Positions 53,721 to 63,686 of a DNA stretch of 64,000 nt are shown one piece after another. Each line of letters begins with the position of its first letter. Position 1 is the first letter of the stretch. The stretch lies in NCBI GenBank assembly GCA_043392685.1, contig JBHZGM010000010.1. One strand, 5' to 3'. The notes under the pieces are model-generated. The model saw only the letters and a list, made by a program, of their open reading frames with translations, searched no databases and was not told the origin of the DNA. The translations under genes and the position numbers were made by a program. This stretch comes from Metapseudomonas sp043392685 (GTDB lineage Bacteria > Pseudomonadota > Gammaproteobacteria > Pseudomonadales > Pseudomonadaceae).

Positions 53721-54643
53721 TCCAGAGCCTCCTTGTATGCATGGGCCAGTAAATGCAGGCGCAGCTCAGCAATGTGCTCAGGGCCGATGCCGCAACACCC
53801 GCCGACTATATCCGCGCCCTGCCCCACCCAGCTCCGGGCCCAGTCCAGGTAGGCCTCGGGGCCGAGGTCTGGGCGGATATCCAACAGCGTTTCGTTCGCC
53901 TGTGCGTCTTCCCTTACCGGCGGGAAGGCATTGGCATAGACGCCCAGCTGCAGCTCGCCGCGTTCTTTGGCTAACACCGCTCGCGCTTTCTCAAGCGCCG
54001 CGCCCATGCTCTCGGGCTGGCTGCAATTGAACAGCAGTGCGCTGGCGCCGAGCTCCAGCGCCACGCGCGCGGCCTCTTCCACCGGTTCTCCGGAACGCAG
54101 CTGCGGGAGCGCTTCGCTCGCCGCATCCACCAGCGTGAATGACAGCCACAGCGGTTTGCCGTCATCGCCGATCGCCTCGCGCACGGCCCGCGCCTCGGCG
54201 ATGGAACTCTGGGTCTCGGCCAGCCACAGGTCCACATGGAGCCGCAGACCGGCAATCAGTTCGCGGTGAATGGCAGTGGAACGCGCCTGGTCGAACAGGT
54301 CCGGACGATAGGAACCCAGCGCAGGCGGCAGGGAACCCGCCACCCGCACCGGCTCCCCGCCTTCTTCCGCCGCTTCGCGCGCCAGACGTCCGGCAAGGTC
54401 GGCCAACGCCGCGCCTCGGCTGGCGAAACGCTCTTCGCCAATGTGGAAAGGCACCAGTGCGTAACTGTTGGTGGTGATGACCCGCGCCCCGGAGGCAATG
54501 TACGCCTGGTGGACCCGGGTGACATACTCGGGCGCCTCCAGCAGGGCCAGTGCCGACCATTCAGGCTGGCGGAACGGTGCACCGATGCGCTTGAGCTCTC
54601 GCCCCATGCCGCCATCGAGTAACGTCAGCGACGGACGACTCAT
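53717..54643 (-). CDS. Homocysteine S-methyltransferase (zinc-dependent)
   Basis: Transfers a methyl group from a donor such as S-methylmethionine or a betaine to homocysteine, giving methionine. The 308-residue protein begins TLLDGGMGRELKRIG and has the three zinc cysteines in LLFNCSQPES and GGCCGIGPEHI. The Hcy-binding TTNSYALVPFHIG segment is also visible. The ATG at 54643 overlaps the stop of the substrate-binding protein gene (ATGA), tying it to a betaine-type transporter. The methyl donor is not defined by sequence. Confidence 0.87.
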   Translation of the reverse strand: MSRPSLTLLDGGMGRELKRIGAPFRQPEWSALALLEAPEYVTRVHQAYIASGARVITTNSYALVPFHIGEERFASRGAALADLAGRLAREAAEEGGEPVRVAGSLPPALGSYRPDLFDQARSTAIHRELIAGLRLHVDLWLAETQSSIAEARAVREAIGDDGKPLWLSFTLVDAASEALPQLRSGEPVEEAARVALELGASALLFNCSQPESMGAALEKARAVLAKERGELQLGVYANAFPPVREDAQANETLLDIRPDLGPEAYLDWARSWVGQGADIVGGCCGIGPEHIAELRLHLLAHAYKEALE

Positions 54644-55686
54644 TGCGCGGCCACCTTCTCGCCGGCAGCCAGCAACCATTTGTCCACCGTGGCGCGATTC
54701 GCCTCTACCCAGGCCTTGGCAGCGGTTTCGGCCGGTTGCTTTTCTTTCTCGATCTTCAGGATCAGGTCATTCAGCGCCTGGGGTGCGATGCTCACGTTCT
54801 CCAGGAAGGCAGCAATTCGCGGCGCGCGCTTTTGCAGGCTGACCGAGGCGAGGATGTATACCTTGGCGTCCGGGTAGGCGCAGGTGATCCTGCTCTTGTT
54901 CAGCCAGTCCGCATCGACGGTCGGGCTGATGAACTTCCAGCAGCCGTCCGCCTTGTACAGCGGGTCATCCTTCTTGTTGTCCTGCGCGTAGCCATCGAAT
55001 GGGGGCTCTTCCAGCCGGCGGAGGTCGTAGGCAGAGAAGATCCAGTCCGGCGTGTAGGCGTAGAAGACCACGCCGCGCTCAGACTTGTACGCAGCATCCA
55101 GCTTGGCGTAGGTGACCGCCGCTTCGGTGGAGACGGATTCGAAGTGGCCGGCAAATCCATAGTCCTTGGCCTTGATCTCGCCGATGTAGGTGGACTCCCA
55201 GCCCGCTGGCCCGACCAGCAGCTGCGCCTTGCCACCGCCCAGCGGCTCGAACAGCTTGGCGACTTCCGGCTTCTGCAGGTCGTACACCGACTTCACCCCA
55301 TGCTTGTCCTGGATGTAGCCGGGAATGTAGAAGCCCTGCTCACCGACGTAGGGCTGCTTGTTGGGCACCAGCGAACGCGTGCCGCCGTTCACGTACCTGG
55401 CCCAGGCTGCGGACTGGTTGGGCAACCAGATATCGGTCAGCACGTCCACCGAGCCGTCGCCCTTGGCAGCTGCGGCGAACAGCACCGGCACGTCGCCAGC
55501 AAGGTAGGACACCTCACCGTCCAGACGTGTGCTGATGACTTCGCCAAGGATGTGCTGGATGGCGATGGCGCCCGTCCAGTTCTGTTCACCGATGACGATC
55601 CGCTCCTTGGCCTGCAGCGTGGCCGCCGGTAGCAGCGCGCTCAGGATGGCCGCGCCGGCAAGGGCGCGAGCTAAAAACTTAGCCAT
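54640..55686 (-). CDS. Periplasmic binding protein of a betaine/choline-type ABC transporter
   Basis: OpuAC-family substrate-binding protein of 348 residues. Signal peptide: MAKFLARALAGAAILSALLP then AATLQAKER. Conserved aromatic-cage-like positions occur in GEQNWTGAIAI, DIWLPNQSAAW and GPAGWESTYIGE, which suit a quaternary-amine or sulfonium ligand. The ATG at 55686 is preferred (GAGTGAG upstream) over a GTG at 55698. It overlaps the methyltransferase gene, so the ligand may be a methyl donor as well as an osmolyte. Confidence 0.87.
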   Translation of the reverse strand: MAKFLARALAGAAILSALLPAATLQAKERIVIGEQNWTGAIAIQHILGEVISTRLDGEVSYLAGDVPVLFAAAAKGDGSVDVLTDIWLPNQSAAWARYVNGGTRSLVPNKQPYVGEQGFYIPGYIQDKHGVKSVYDLQKPEVAKLFEPLGGGKAQLLVGPAGWESTYIGEIKAKDYGFAGHFESVSTEAAVTYAKLDAAYKSERGVVFYAYTPDWIFSAYDLRRLEEPPFDGYAQDNKKDDPLYKADGCWKFISPTVDADWLNKSRITCAYPDAKVYILASVSLQKRAPRIAAFLENVSIAPQALNDLILKIEKEKQPAETAAKAWVEANRATVDKWLLAAGEKVAAQ

Positions 55687-55694
55687 GAAAATTC

Positions 55695-57860
55695 TCACTC
55701 TTGGTTAATGATTCGATGACGTTTACGCAGGGATGCCTGGAGGATCCGGTCGGGAATCAGGGCACAGAAGACGATGGCAATACCGGCGAGCACACCTTCG
55801 CCAGCCTTGATGTTGCGCAGCGCGGTCATGACGTCGTAGCCGAGGCCGCCCGCACCGATCAGCGCCGCAACCACGACCATCGACAGGCTCATGACGATGG
55901 TCTGGTTGATACCCAGCAGGAGGGACCCCGCCGCCAGCGGCAACTCGACGCGGGTCAGGGTCTGCCAGGGCGTCGCACCATGGGCCACAGCCGCTTCCAC
56001 TGCGGCCTTGGGCACTTCCTGGATGCCCAGAGCGGTAAGCCGGATCATCGGCGCCAGGGCGAAAACCACGGTGGCGATCACCGCCGGGGTCTTGCCCACG
56101 GAGAAGAACGCCACCGCCGGAATCAGGTAGACGAAGGTCGGCAGCGTCTGCATGACGTCCAGCAGCGGGGTCACCAGGCGCCGGGCCAGGGCGCGCTTGG
56201 CCAGCAGGATGCCCGTCGGAATGCCGATCAGCAGTGACAGCAATACCGATGAACCCACCAGGGCGACCGTCGACAACGTACGTTCCCAGAAACCGAACAG
56301 CCCGACGTAGGCCAGAGCCAGGGCGCTGACCAGGGCCAGAGCCAGTCCCGCCGAACGCCAGGCCACATACACCAGGGCCAGCGCCGGCACCGGCCAGGGC
56401 AACCAGCCCAGCGCCCCTTCCAGTCCTTCGATGACGCTCCGCACCACGACGATGACGCCGACGAAGGCGGCCTCGAAGGTCACCTGGGACCAGGCGATCA
56501 GCCGGTCGATGGCACCTGCGACCGCCAGCATGCTTTCCCTGTCGGCGGGGAACTGCAGCAAGGGGCCCAGCGCATCCGGCATGGCGGCGCGCCAGAAGGT
56601 CAGCGCCTGGGCGGCAAGCAGCAAGACCAGTGGCAATACCCAGGAATGCCCAGTGGCCTTGCCGGCGCGGCCCGACCGCCAGACAACGCCGGCACGGCTG
56701 GCCACCAGCAGGAAGATGCCGGCCAGCAGCGTCAGGCTGCCAGCGGACTGCAGGCCGTAGCCCAGCAGGGCGAGTGCCGCCAGTTCGAACAATGACGCCA
56801 GCCAGAACAGACCGTTGCGACCGCCGGCAGCGAAGGCTGCCGGTCCCAGCAGCAGACGCGTCACCCAGGTCGCCCCGGGGGCCTGAACAGCCGTGGAATC
56901 TGCCGCAATGTCCGCTGGCGGTGCAGGCTTCGCCAGAGCCAGCTCCGGCCGTGGACTGTCGCTGAAGAAGTCGGCGACGCCGGCATCAGCCGGATGCTCG
57001 AGTAGCTCCTTGGGCGAACCGACCTGGACCAGCCTGCCACCGCGCAGAACTGCGATGCGATCCCCCAGGCGCAGCGCCTCTGCAGGGTCATGGGTGACCA
57101 GCACGGTGGTGATGCCGCGCTCACGAACAAGCCTGAGGAAATGCGCCTGCAATTCACGGCGGATCGTCGGGTCCAGCGCACTGAACGGCTCATCCATCAG
57201 CAGAATGTCCGGCTCGGTCACCAGGGCACGGGCAAGTCCCACCCGCTGCTGCATGCCGCCAGACAATTCGTGGGGGAAGTGGTCACCCCATTCGCCCAGC
57301 CCCACAGCCTGCAGCTGGAGTTCGGCGGCCGCATGTCGGGACGCCTCCGCTTCCCCCCTCAGCTCCAACGGCAAGGCAACGTTGTCACGCACGCAACGAT
57401 GGGGAAGCAAGCCGAAGTTCTGGAACACCATGCCGATGCGCCGCGAGCGCAGCTCCCGCAACGCCGGGGCGGACAGGTCGCTGATGGCCTTGCCGTCGAT
57501 CAGGACTTCGCCGCTGCTGGGCTCTATCAGACGGTTGATGTGGCGCAGGAGCGTGGACTTGCCGCTGCCTGACGTGCCCATGAGGCAAAGGACTTCGCCG
57601 CGTCGAACAGCCAGGTCAATACGCTCCACCGCATTGCGCGACGTGCCCTTGCGGACGTTCTCATACACCTTGGTGACAGCCCTCAGTTCCACGGCGATTT
57701 CCGACGCCTGGACACCCACCGAGGGTCCCCCCACAAGCGAATGGGGCAATGTCTCCCCGCTTACCGCCTCATCCTGTTTTCGCACCACGTAATCGACTGC
57801 GTGCACTTGATTTCCCGAGATTCCAATAGCCCTGCCCTGCGCAGCGCTTGTTGCGTTCAA
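55695..57860 (-). CDS. Fused ATPase-permease of a betaine/choline-type ABC transporter
   Basis: ProV and ProW combined in one chain, about 721 residues. The ATPase half has Walker A GTSGSGKST near residue 94, ELSGGMQQRVGLARAL signature, and Walker B ILLMDEPFSALD. The second half has about eight spans with the permease motif EVPKAAVEAAVAHGATPWQT. The start is uncertain: no ATG occurs before the P-loop region; the frame is open to a TTG at 57860, and internal GTG/TTG codons are possible. Fusion is clear since there is no stop between the two halves. Confidence 0.83.
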   Translation of the reverse strand: MNATSAAQGRAIGISGNQVHAVDYVVRKQDEAVSGETLPHSLVGGPSVGVQASEIAVELRAVTKVYENVRKGTSRNAVERIDLAVRRGEVLCLMGTSGSGKSTLLRHINRLIEPSSGEVLIDGKAISDLSAPALRELRSRRIGMVFQNFGLLPHRCVRDNVALPLELRGEAEASRHAAAELQLQAVGLGEWGDHFPHELSGGMQQRVGLARALVTEPDILLMDEPFSALDPTIRRELQAHFLRLVRERGITTVLVTHDPAEALRLGDRIAVLRGGRLVQVGSPKELLEHPADAGVADFFSDSPRPELALAKPAPPADIAADSTAVQAPGATWVTRLLLGPAAFAAGGRNGLFWLASLFELAALALLGYGLQSAGSLTLLAGIFLLVASRAGVVWRSGRAGKATGHSWVLPLVLLLAAQALTFWRAAMPDALGPLLQFPADRESMLAVAGAIDRLIAWSQVTFEAAFVGVIVVVRSVIEGLEGALGWLPWPVPALALVYVAWRSAGLALALVSALALAYVGLFGFWERTLSTVALVGSSVLLSLLIGIPTGILLAKRALARRLVTPLLDVMQTLPTFVYLIPAVAFFSVGKTPAVIATVVFALAPMIRLTALGIQEVPKAAVEAAVAHGATPWQTLTRVELPLAAGSLLLGINQTIVMSLSMVVVAALIGAGGLGYDVMTALRNIKAGEGVLAGIAIVFCALIPDRILQASLRKRHRIINQE

Positions 57861-58484
57861 TCCGGGAATTGCAGTCTTTGTGCCACCACCCTCGTGCCCG
57901 TAACTCGCGGCTTACAGGCATTCCCTGGGCCGATCCTGCTGCGTGAGCAACACCCATTGCTTGGCAAGTGTTGCTGGGCGAACAGCAGATGTACTGCCGG
58001 TAGCCCTATTGTTCGCAGGAGTTCCCCAGATCGGAAATACGCCCGATTTCTCACTGGCCAATGCTGACCTTATCGGGCACCGGCGCGAGTTGAAGGTCTA
58101 GACGAGGAGTCCTTACAGCGTAAGGAGAATATGTGCAAGGAAGTTAGAACCAGTTGGAATTAAGTACATTCCGATATTTGCTCCTGGAAAGCTCAGTACG
58201 GTAACAAGCCACCGGCGATACGAAATCACTTTTGTATCTCAACGACTTGTTCCGAATCCTGAAAAACCCTGGTCAGCACCGTAACTTCAAATTGATATCA
58301 AACGACAGTACATACACCTTCGGGAACTCCGAACAAGCCAGCGCAAATACGGCCGCTTGTGACTGCGTGGCCTGACCGGGCCTTGATGCCCTTGGCCGGT
58401 TACAGCCAGTCCCCACCGGCAGCTCGGGGTCGATTTCTGCCGGTCGTGACTGGCTATATTCTCTGGCTGAAGGAGTATCGGGGA
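57861..58484. other. Gap upstream of the transporter operon
   Basis: 624 bp without a recognised gene, less G+C rich than its neighbours. It holds an inverted repeat at 57946-57975 and a 10-codon ORF at 58131 (MCKEVRTSWN) that follows AAGGAG; whether this is translated is unknown. The transporter promoter must be here. Confidence 0.5.
57946..57975. promoter_or_regulatory. Inverted repeat, candidate operator of the transporter operon
   Basis: AGCAACAC-N14-GTGTTGCT, two perfect 8-base arms, about 85 bp upstream of the longest start of the fused transporter gene. Confidence 0.4.
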
Positions 58485-59486
58485 CTATTCGCTCACCAAC
58501 TGGATGACCGTCTTGCCCATGCCACGGCCTTCCGCGACCTGACGGAACGCCTCGTTGACTTCATCCAGTACAAAGTGCTGCTGATCCACACGGATCGTCA
58601 GTTGCCCGGCATCTGCCAGTGCAGCCGCCTCACGCAAGATAGCCCCGTGGTGTTCGCGCCCCTTGCCTGTGAGCAACGGCGCCAGGGTGAACACGCCTGA
58701 GTAGGTGGCACTTTTGAATGACAGCGGCGCGAGGCTGTGCTGGCCCCAACCGAGGCAGCTCAGTACGTGTCCGGTGTAAGGCTTGACGGCCTTGAATGAC
58801 GCATCCAGTGTGCTGCCGCCCACGGTGTCATAGACGATGTCGAAGCCTTCCCCGGCCGTGTGCTGCTCGACATAGGCCTCTACGCTCTGCGTCTGATAAT
58901 CGATTGGCGTAGCGCCCAGCGAGCGAATGAAGTCGAGACTCGCTGCCGAACCGGTGGCGTAAACGTCGGCGCCGCGAGCCTTGGCCAGTTGAACAGCCAC
59001 CTGACCGACACCTCCTGCGCCACCGTGAATCAGCACACGCAGGCCTGCATGGACATTGGCGCGATCGACCAGGCCTTCCCACGCGGTGATGAATACCAAG
59101 GGCAATGCGGCCGCCTCACGCATGCTCAGTGCGTGCGGCTTTGATGCGATCAGCCTGGCATCCACGGCAATGTACTCGGCCATGGTGCCCTGGGCGCCGC
59201 CGATCCCACCGGCCATGCCGAAGACCTCCTGCCCAGGAGTGAAACCCTCAACCGCCTCGCCCAGTTCGACGACCGTGCCGGCGAGATCCAGGCCGAGCAC
59301 TGCCGGCAGCGCCTGGCGGGCATGAGCGCCTGCACCGGTGGCGATCTTGGTATCGAGAGGGTTGACCCCTGCGGCGTGAACCCTGACCAGGACCTGCCCT
59401 TTGGCGGGAACAGGGCGAGCGATGTGGCGTACGGCCAGCGGCGCCTGGGCAGACTCGGCGATAGCGGCAAGCATCTTGTGATTCAT
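58485..59486 (-). CDS. NADPH-dependent quinone oxidoreductase-like enzyme (zinc-independent MDR)
   Basis: Medium-chain reductase of 333 residues, cytoplasmic. GroES-like N-terminal domain (VRVHAAGVNPLDTKIATG, LGLDLAGTVVELGEAVEGF) and a Rossmann domain with LIHGGAGGVGQVAVQLAKAR, the AxGGVG motif of quinone reductases. Zinc-binding cysteines are absent. It is divergent from a LysR regulator 107 bp away, its likely regulator; such pairs often respond to electrophiles or quinones. Substrate unknown. Confidence 0.87.
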   Translation of the reverse strand: MNHKMLAAIAESAQAPLAVRHIARPVPAKGQVLVRVHAAGVNPLDTKIATGAGAHARQALPAVLGLDLAGTVVELGEAVEGFTPGQEVFGMAGGIGGAQGTMAEYIAVDARLIASKPHALSMREAAALPLVFITAWEGLVDRANVHAGLRVLIHGGAGGVGQVAVQLAKARGADVYATGSAASLDFIRSLGATPIDYQTQSVEAYVEQHTAGEGFDIVYDTVGGSTLDASFKAVKPYTGHVLSCLGWGQHSLAPLSFKSATYSGVFTLAPLLTGKGREHHGAILREAAALADAGQLTIRVDQQHFVLDEVNEAFRQVAEGRGMGKTVIQLVSE

Positions 59487-59593
59487 GATCTGGAACCTCG
59501 CTGGAGTGGACGCTTACAGGTTGCTCCGCCTTGTTCATTCCGATAAGAAACTAAATTTGCATATTACTTATTCCCCCAAGAGGCCTAATTACG

Positions 59594-60472
59594 ATGGACC
59601 TGTTCGACAGCATGCGCATCTTCGTACGCGTCGTGGAACGCGGGTCGTTTTCTGCGGTAGCTCGAGAGCTGAACGTGGGGCAGCCTGCGGTGAGCAAGCA
59701 GGTCCGCGCGCTGGAGCAGTATCTGGGCGGGCCCGTGTTTGCCCGCAGTACCCGGCACCTGGCCCTGACCGACCAGGGGCAACGCTTCTACAGCCACTGC
59801 CAGGAAATTCTCGGCCACCTTGAAACAGCCACGCGCAGCTTTGCCAGCGGCCAGGAGCAAATCGCCGGCCCTCTGCGAGTCGCCGCACCGGTCAGCTACG
59901 GGCGGTTGTGCATAGCGCCTCTGATCGGGACTTTTTTGCAGCGCTATCCCGAAGTGCGGATTGACCTGCGGCTGAACGATCACAACGAAGACCTGCTCAT
60001 GGAAAACATCGATCTGACTATCCGGATCGGGGTGGTGAAGAGCGAGGGACTGGTGGCCGTGTCCCTGGGCACCAGCACGCGGCGGGTGTATGCCGCGCCG
60101 GCCTATCTGGATCGACACGGCCTGCCACGCGGGCCGGGTGACCTGGTAGGCCACAACTGCATTGGTTTCACATTGCTGGAGCACTACGACAGTTGGCACT
60201 TCACACGCCGTGCAGAAGCACTCGATGTTGTCATCAAGGGCAACGTCACCAGCAACAGCAGTGAGGCCATTCGCGAAATGGTCCTCTGCGGCCTGGGCAT
60301 TTCGCTTTCTCCGGAATGGCTATTCGCAGCAGACGTGGAGCAAGGCAGAGTGCGTAGCGTGATGGACGATTACCAGACCACGGCGCTACCGGTCAGCGCC
60401 GTGTTCAGTCGTGAACGAAGACGTTCGGCACGGACGATGGCGTTCGTCGATTTTCTCCGTGAGCACTTGTAA
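59594..60472 (+). CDS. LysR-family regulator
   Basis: CrgA/DsdC-like LysR protein of 292 residues: MRIFVRVVERGSFSAVAREL then NVGQPAVSKQVRALEQYLGG forms the winged helix, followed by an effector domain with RVAAPVSYGRLCIAPLIGTF and LVGHNCIGFTL. It diverges from the oxidoreductase gene; the A+T-rich 107-bp gap contains both promoters but no clear T-N11-A dyad could be assigned by eye. Confidence 0.88.
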   Translation: MDLFDSMRIFVRVVERGSFSAVARELNVGQPAVSKQVRALEQYLGGPVFARSTRHLALTDQGQRFYSHCQEILGHLETATRSFASGQEQIAGPLRVAAPVSYGRLCIAPLIGTFLQRYPEVRIDLRLNDHNEDLLMENIDLTIRIGVVKSEGLVAVSLGTSTRRVYAAPAYLDRHGLPRGPGDLVGHNCIGFTLLEHYDSWHFTRRAEALDVVIKGNVTSNSSEAIREMVLCGLGISLSPEWLFAADVEQGRVRSVMDDYQTTALPVSAVFSRERRRSARTMAFVDFLREHL

Positions 60473-60536
60473 GTGTCTCCAGACGGGGCGCAGGCCAGCG
60501 CTTGTTGCCGCAACCGGCACAGCTGTCGGCCAGGTA

Positions 60537-61361
60537 TCATGTTGCATTCTGCTGCAGCCATTCCTTCGGACTTGCCCCAACCTTGCGTCGAAAGGTACGC
60601 GCCAACGCAGACGGACTTTCGTAACCGACCTCATCGGCAATCAGGGCGATGGGGCGACCTTCCCGCAAGCGCTTCTGCGTCAGACTGATTCGCCAGTTCG
60701 TCAGGTAATCCGCAGGAGTAATGCCGACGATCTTGCGAAAGTGCGCAGCAAAGCTCGCGCGCGACATACCCGAGCGGTCAGCCAATTCCGCCACGGACCA
60801 GTTGTGCCGTGGTTCGTTGTGAATACCCACGAGCGCGCGGGACAGCTGAGCGTGAGCCAGCCCGGCCATCATCCCTGACGCAATACTACGGCTGACGATA
60901 AGGTGGCGAAGCAGCTGAATCACCATCAGCTCGAACAAACGATTGAGGATGACATCCCGACCACACTCGTCACTGACGGCTTCTTCAAACAGCCAGTCGA
61001 GGGTGCCATTGACGCCCTGCAATTCGTGCAGCGGCTTGATGATGAATTCCGGCAACGCCAGGGTCAGCGGATTGTTGGCTCCGCCATCGAATTGCAAGGT
61101 TGCACACACCAACTCCGCTTCATCCGCTTCAGTCGCCAGCAACTGATGTTCCTGCGGGCGCGCTGCCAGTATCAGGCTGGGTTCCGTCAGTTCAATGAGC
61201 TGGCCGCGCTTGTCTTTGAAGGCCAGGCGGCCCGAACGCAGCAGATGTGCGTGGCCATAGCTGTGCTGCCCATGCAGGTGGGTTGTGCCGCAAAACCCAC
61301 CCTGGTGAAACGTGGAGGCATGCAGGTTGAAGTGCTTGATCAGTGTGGATAGTCGGTCCAT
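60537..61361 (-). CDS. AraC-family regulator (cupin-type sensor)
   Basis: Transcriptional regulator of 274 residues. The N-terminal half is an AraC-type cupin domain (GHAHLLRSGRLAFKDKRGQL), and the C-terminal half has two helix-turn-helix units: WSVAELADRSGMSRASFAAH and IALIADEVGYESPSALARTF, with the family's FRKIVGITPADYLTNWR. It is divergent from the AhpD-like/glutaredoxin pair (127-bp gap) and probably controls them. Confidence 0.88.
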   Translation of the reverse strand: MDRLSTLIKHFNLHASTFHQGGFCGTTHLHGQHSYGHAHLLRSGRLAFKDKRGQLIELTEPSLILAARPQEHQLLATEADEAELVCATLQFDGGANNPLTLALPEFIIKPLHELQGVNGTLDWLFEEAVSDECGRDVILNRLFELMVIQLLRHLIVSRSIASGMMAGLAHAQLSRALVGIHNEPRHNWSVAELADRSGMSRASFAAHFRKIVGITPADYLTNWRISLTQKRLREGRPIALIADEVGYESPSALARTFRRKVGASPKEWLQQNAT

Positions 61362-61488
61362 GTCGCGCTCACATTTGGACGATCTGTTGCATAAGTTCGA
61401 CGATCTGAATCCGAAAGAAAAACCTGTCTCCCTAGTATTGATCCCAAGCTTGTTCATCAAGCGGTTATCAACCTACCGGAGAATCACC

Positions 61489-62007
61489 ATGACTCGTATC
61501 GCTGCTCTCTCGCTGGACCAGGCCCCTGTCGGCTCGCGCGCTGCCCTTGAAGGCATTCAGAAAGGTATCGGATTCATACCCAACGCATTCAAGACCCTGG
61601 CCCACTCTCCCGCTGCACTGAATGGTTACCTGGGCCTTGCTCAAGCACTGGGTAAAAGCTCACTGAGCGCCGCTGAACGTGAAGTCGTTGCCCTCGCGGC
61701 TTCGGAAATCAACGGTTGTGATTACTGCCTGGCCGCGCACGCTTTCTTTGGCGCCAAGGCGGGTTTGAGCGACGAGGATATCAGTCAGGCACGTACCGGC
61801 TCGCTCAGCGCCGTCGCCGCCCTGGCGCGTCAGATCACCGAAAGCCGCGGCCAGTTGGGTGACGACCAGATTGCCGCAGCGCGTGAAGCCGGTATTACCG
61901 ATAGCAAGATCGTGGAGGTGGTGGCACAGGTCACGCTGTTAACCCTGACCAACTACCTGAACAACATCGCCACTACCGATATCGACTTCCCACCGTCGGC
62001 ACACTAG
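61489..62007 (+). CDS. Carboxymuconolactone decarboxylase-family (AhpD-like) protein
   Basis: Peroxidase-like protein of 172 residues. The AhpD motif is complete: Glu73 in ASEINGCDYCLAAHAFF with Cys77, Cys80 and His84, the redox CxxC and proton-relay residues. CGGAG-like site precedes the ATG at 61489. Followed 13 bp later by a glutaredoxin gene, which may regenerate its CxxC pair. Role in hydroperoxide detoxification is inferred from family. Confidence 0.9.
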   Translation: MTRIAALSLDQAPVGSRAALEGIQKGIGFIPNAFKTLAHSPAALNGYLGLAQALGKSSLSAAEREVVALAASEINGCDYCLAAHAFFGAKAGLSDEDISQARTGSLSAVAALARQITESRGQLGDDQIAAAREAGITDSKIVEVVAQVTLLTLTNYLNNIATTDIDFPPSAH

Positions 62008-62020
62008 GAGGGTAACCGCC

Positions 62021-62275
62021 ATGACCCAAGTGACTATCTACACCACCGCGCACTGCCCTTACTGCGTGAGCGCCAAGCGGCTGCTATCGAGCAAGGGGGT
62101 CATCCCTTACGAAATCAACGTTGAAGAATCACCCCGACATCTAGCGGAAATGATGCAGCGGTCCCAGCGCAGAACCGTTCCGCAGATCTTTGTTGGTGAT
62201 GTTCATATCGGCGGTTTTGATGATCTGGCAAGCCTCGTTGACAAGGGCCGCCTCGATACATTGCTTCACGCCTGA
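62021..62275 (+). CDS. Glutaredoxin, GrxC type
   Basis: Dithiol glutaredoxin of 84 residues with the active site Cys12-Pro-Tyr-Cys15, the cis-Pro TVPQIFV and the glutathione-binding GGFDD loop. Uses glutathione to reduce disulfides in the cytoplasm. AGGAGGG lies before the ATG. Co-transcribed with the AhpD-like gene. A GrxC paralogue elsewhere in the genome is to be expected. Confidence 0.93.
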   Translation: MTQVTIYTTAHCPYCVSAKRLLSSKGVIPYEINVEESPRHLAEMMQRSQRRTVPQIFVGDVHIGGFDDLASLVDKGRLDTLLHA

Positions 62276-62282
62276 GATGCAA

Positions 62283-62317
62283 GAGTGCTTTGGAGCGAGC
62301 TCCGCTCCGGAGCACTC
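62283..62317 (+). terminator. Hairpin after the glutaredoxin gene
   Basis: Fifteen-pair stem (two G-T pairs) with arms GAGTGCTTTGGAGCG and CGCTCCGGAGCACTC, 8 bp past the stop. No T run follows. It overlaps the end of the integrase remnant on the other strand. Confidence 0.6.
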
Positions 62318-62489
62318 ATTGCCTCGTCTCAGTGCCAGGTGAGTCGAATGGAGCAAGATCCCGGGCTCTGTCCGCAATCTGGAGTCTTGCCCGGATGGCC
62401 CAAATGTCTCTGAGCCAGAGCGGTGCTTTCTGTCCGGCTGGCTTTCCCTTGTTCCACGGTTGATGGCCGTAGGTGGTAGTGGTGGCCAT
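62316..62489 (-). pseudogene. N-terminal remnant of a tyrosine-type site-specific integrase
   Basis: A 57-codon frame begins MATTTTYGHQPWNKGKPAGQ and continues KAPLWLRDIWAIRARLQIAD then RARDLAPFDSPG to a stop. This is the N-terminal (SAM-like, core-binding) opening of a common Pseudomonas phage-type integrase, where R-D-L-A-L-F-N-L-A-I-D-S-K-L-R normally follows. The match breaks at APF and the catalytic domain is missing. The start has a strong GGAGG site, so a short peptide could still be made. Identity is by remembered family pattern. Confidence 0.6.
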
Positions 62490-62618
62490 GGCTTGTCCTC
62501 CATGTGAGGAAGGACAAGGGTGGGCCAGCCATAGCGCCGCTCGCCAACCGGCCAGGAGCGGACGTTGAATAGCTGTTCACCGTCGGCCCGGCCATTCATC
62601 GTTTCGCCTGCATTGCGA
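62490..62618. other. Short gap between integrase remnant and SCO-cytochrome gene
   Basis: 129 bp; no gene, repeat or terminator was recognised. Confidence 0.5.
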
Positions 62619-63620
<1,002 letters not shown>

Positions 63621-63649
63621 GTAGCCCTCGCTGATTGGTTGGTGTCGCC

Positions 63650-63676
63650 CACGAAGGGCCGCAGCGGCCCTTCGTG
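63650..63676 (-). terminator. Hairpin between the partial gene and the SCO-cytochrome gene
   Basis: CACGAAGGGCCGC / GCGGCCCTTCGTG, 13-bp stem with one centre base. It could attenuate transcription between the two genes. Confidence 0.55.
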
Positions 63677-63686
63677 TCATGCGCAC

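Noticed and set aside
58131..58163. Ten-codon ORF MCKEVRTSWN with AAGGAG as a leader peptide
   Set aside because: Too short and without attenuator-like hairpins; mentioned only in the gap entry.
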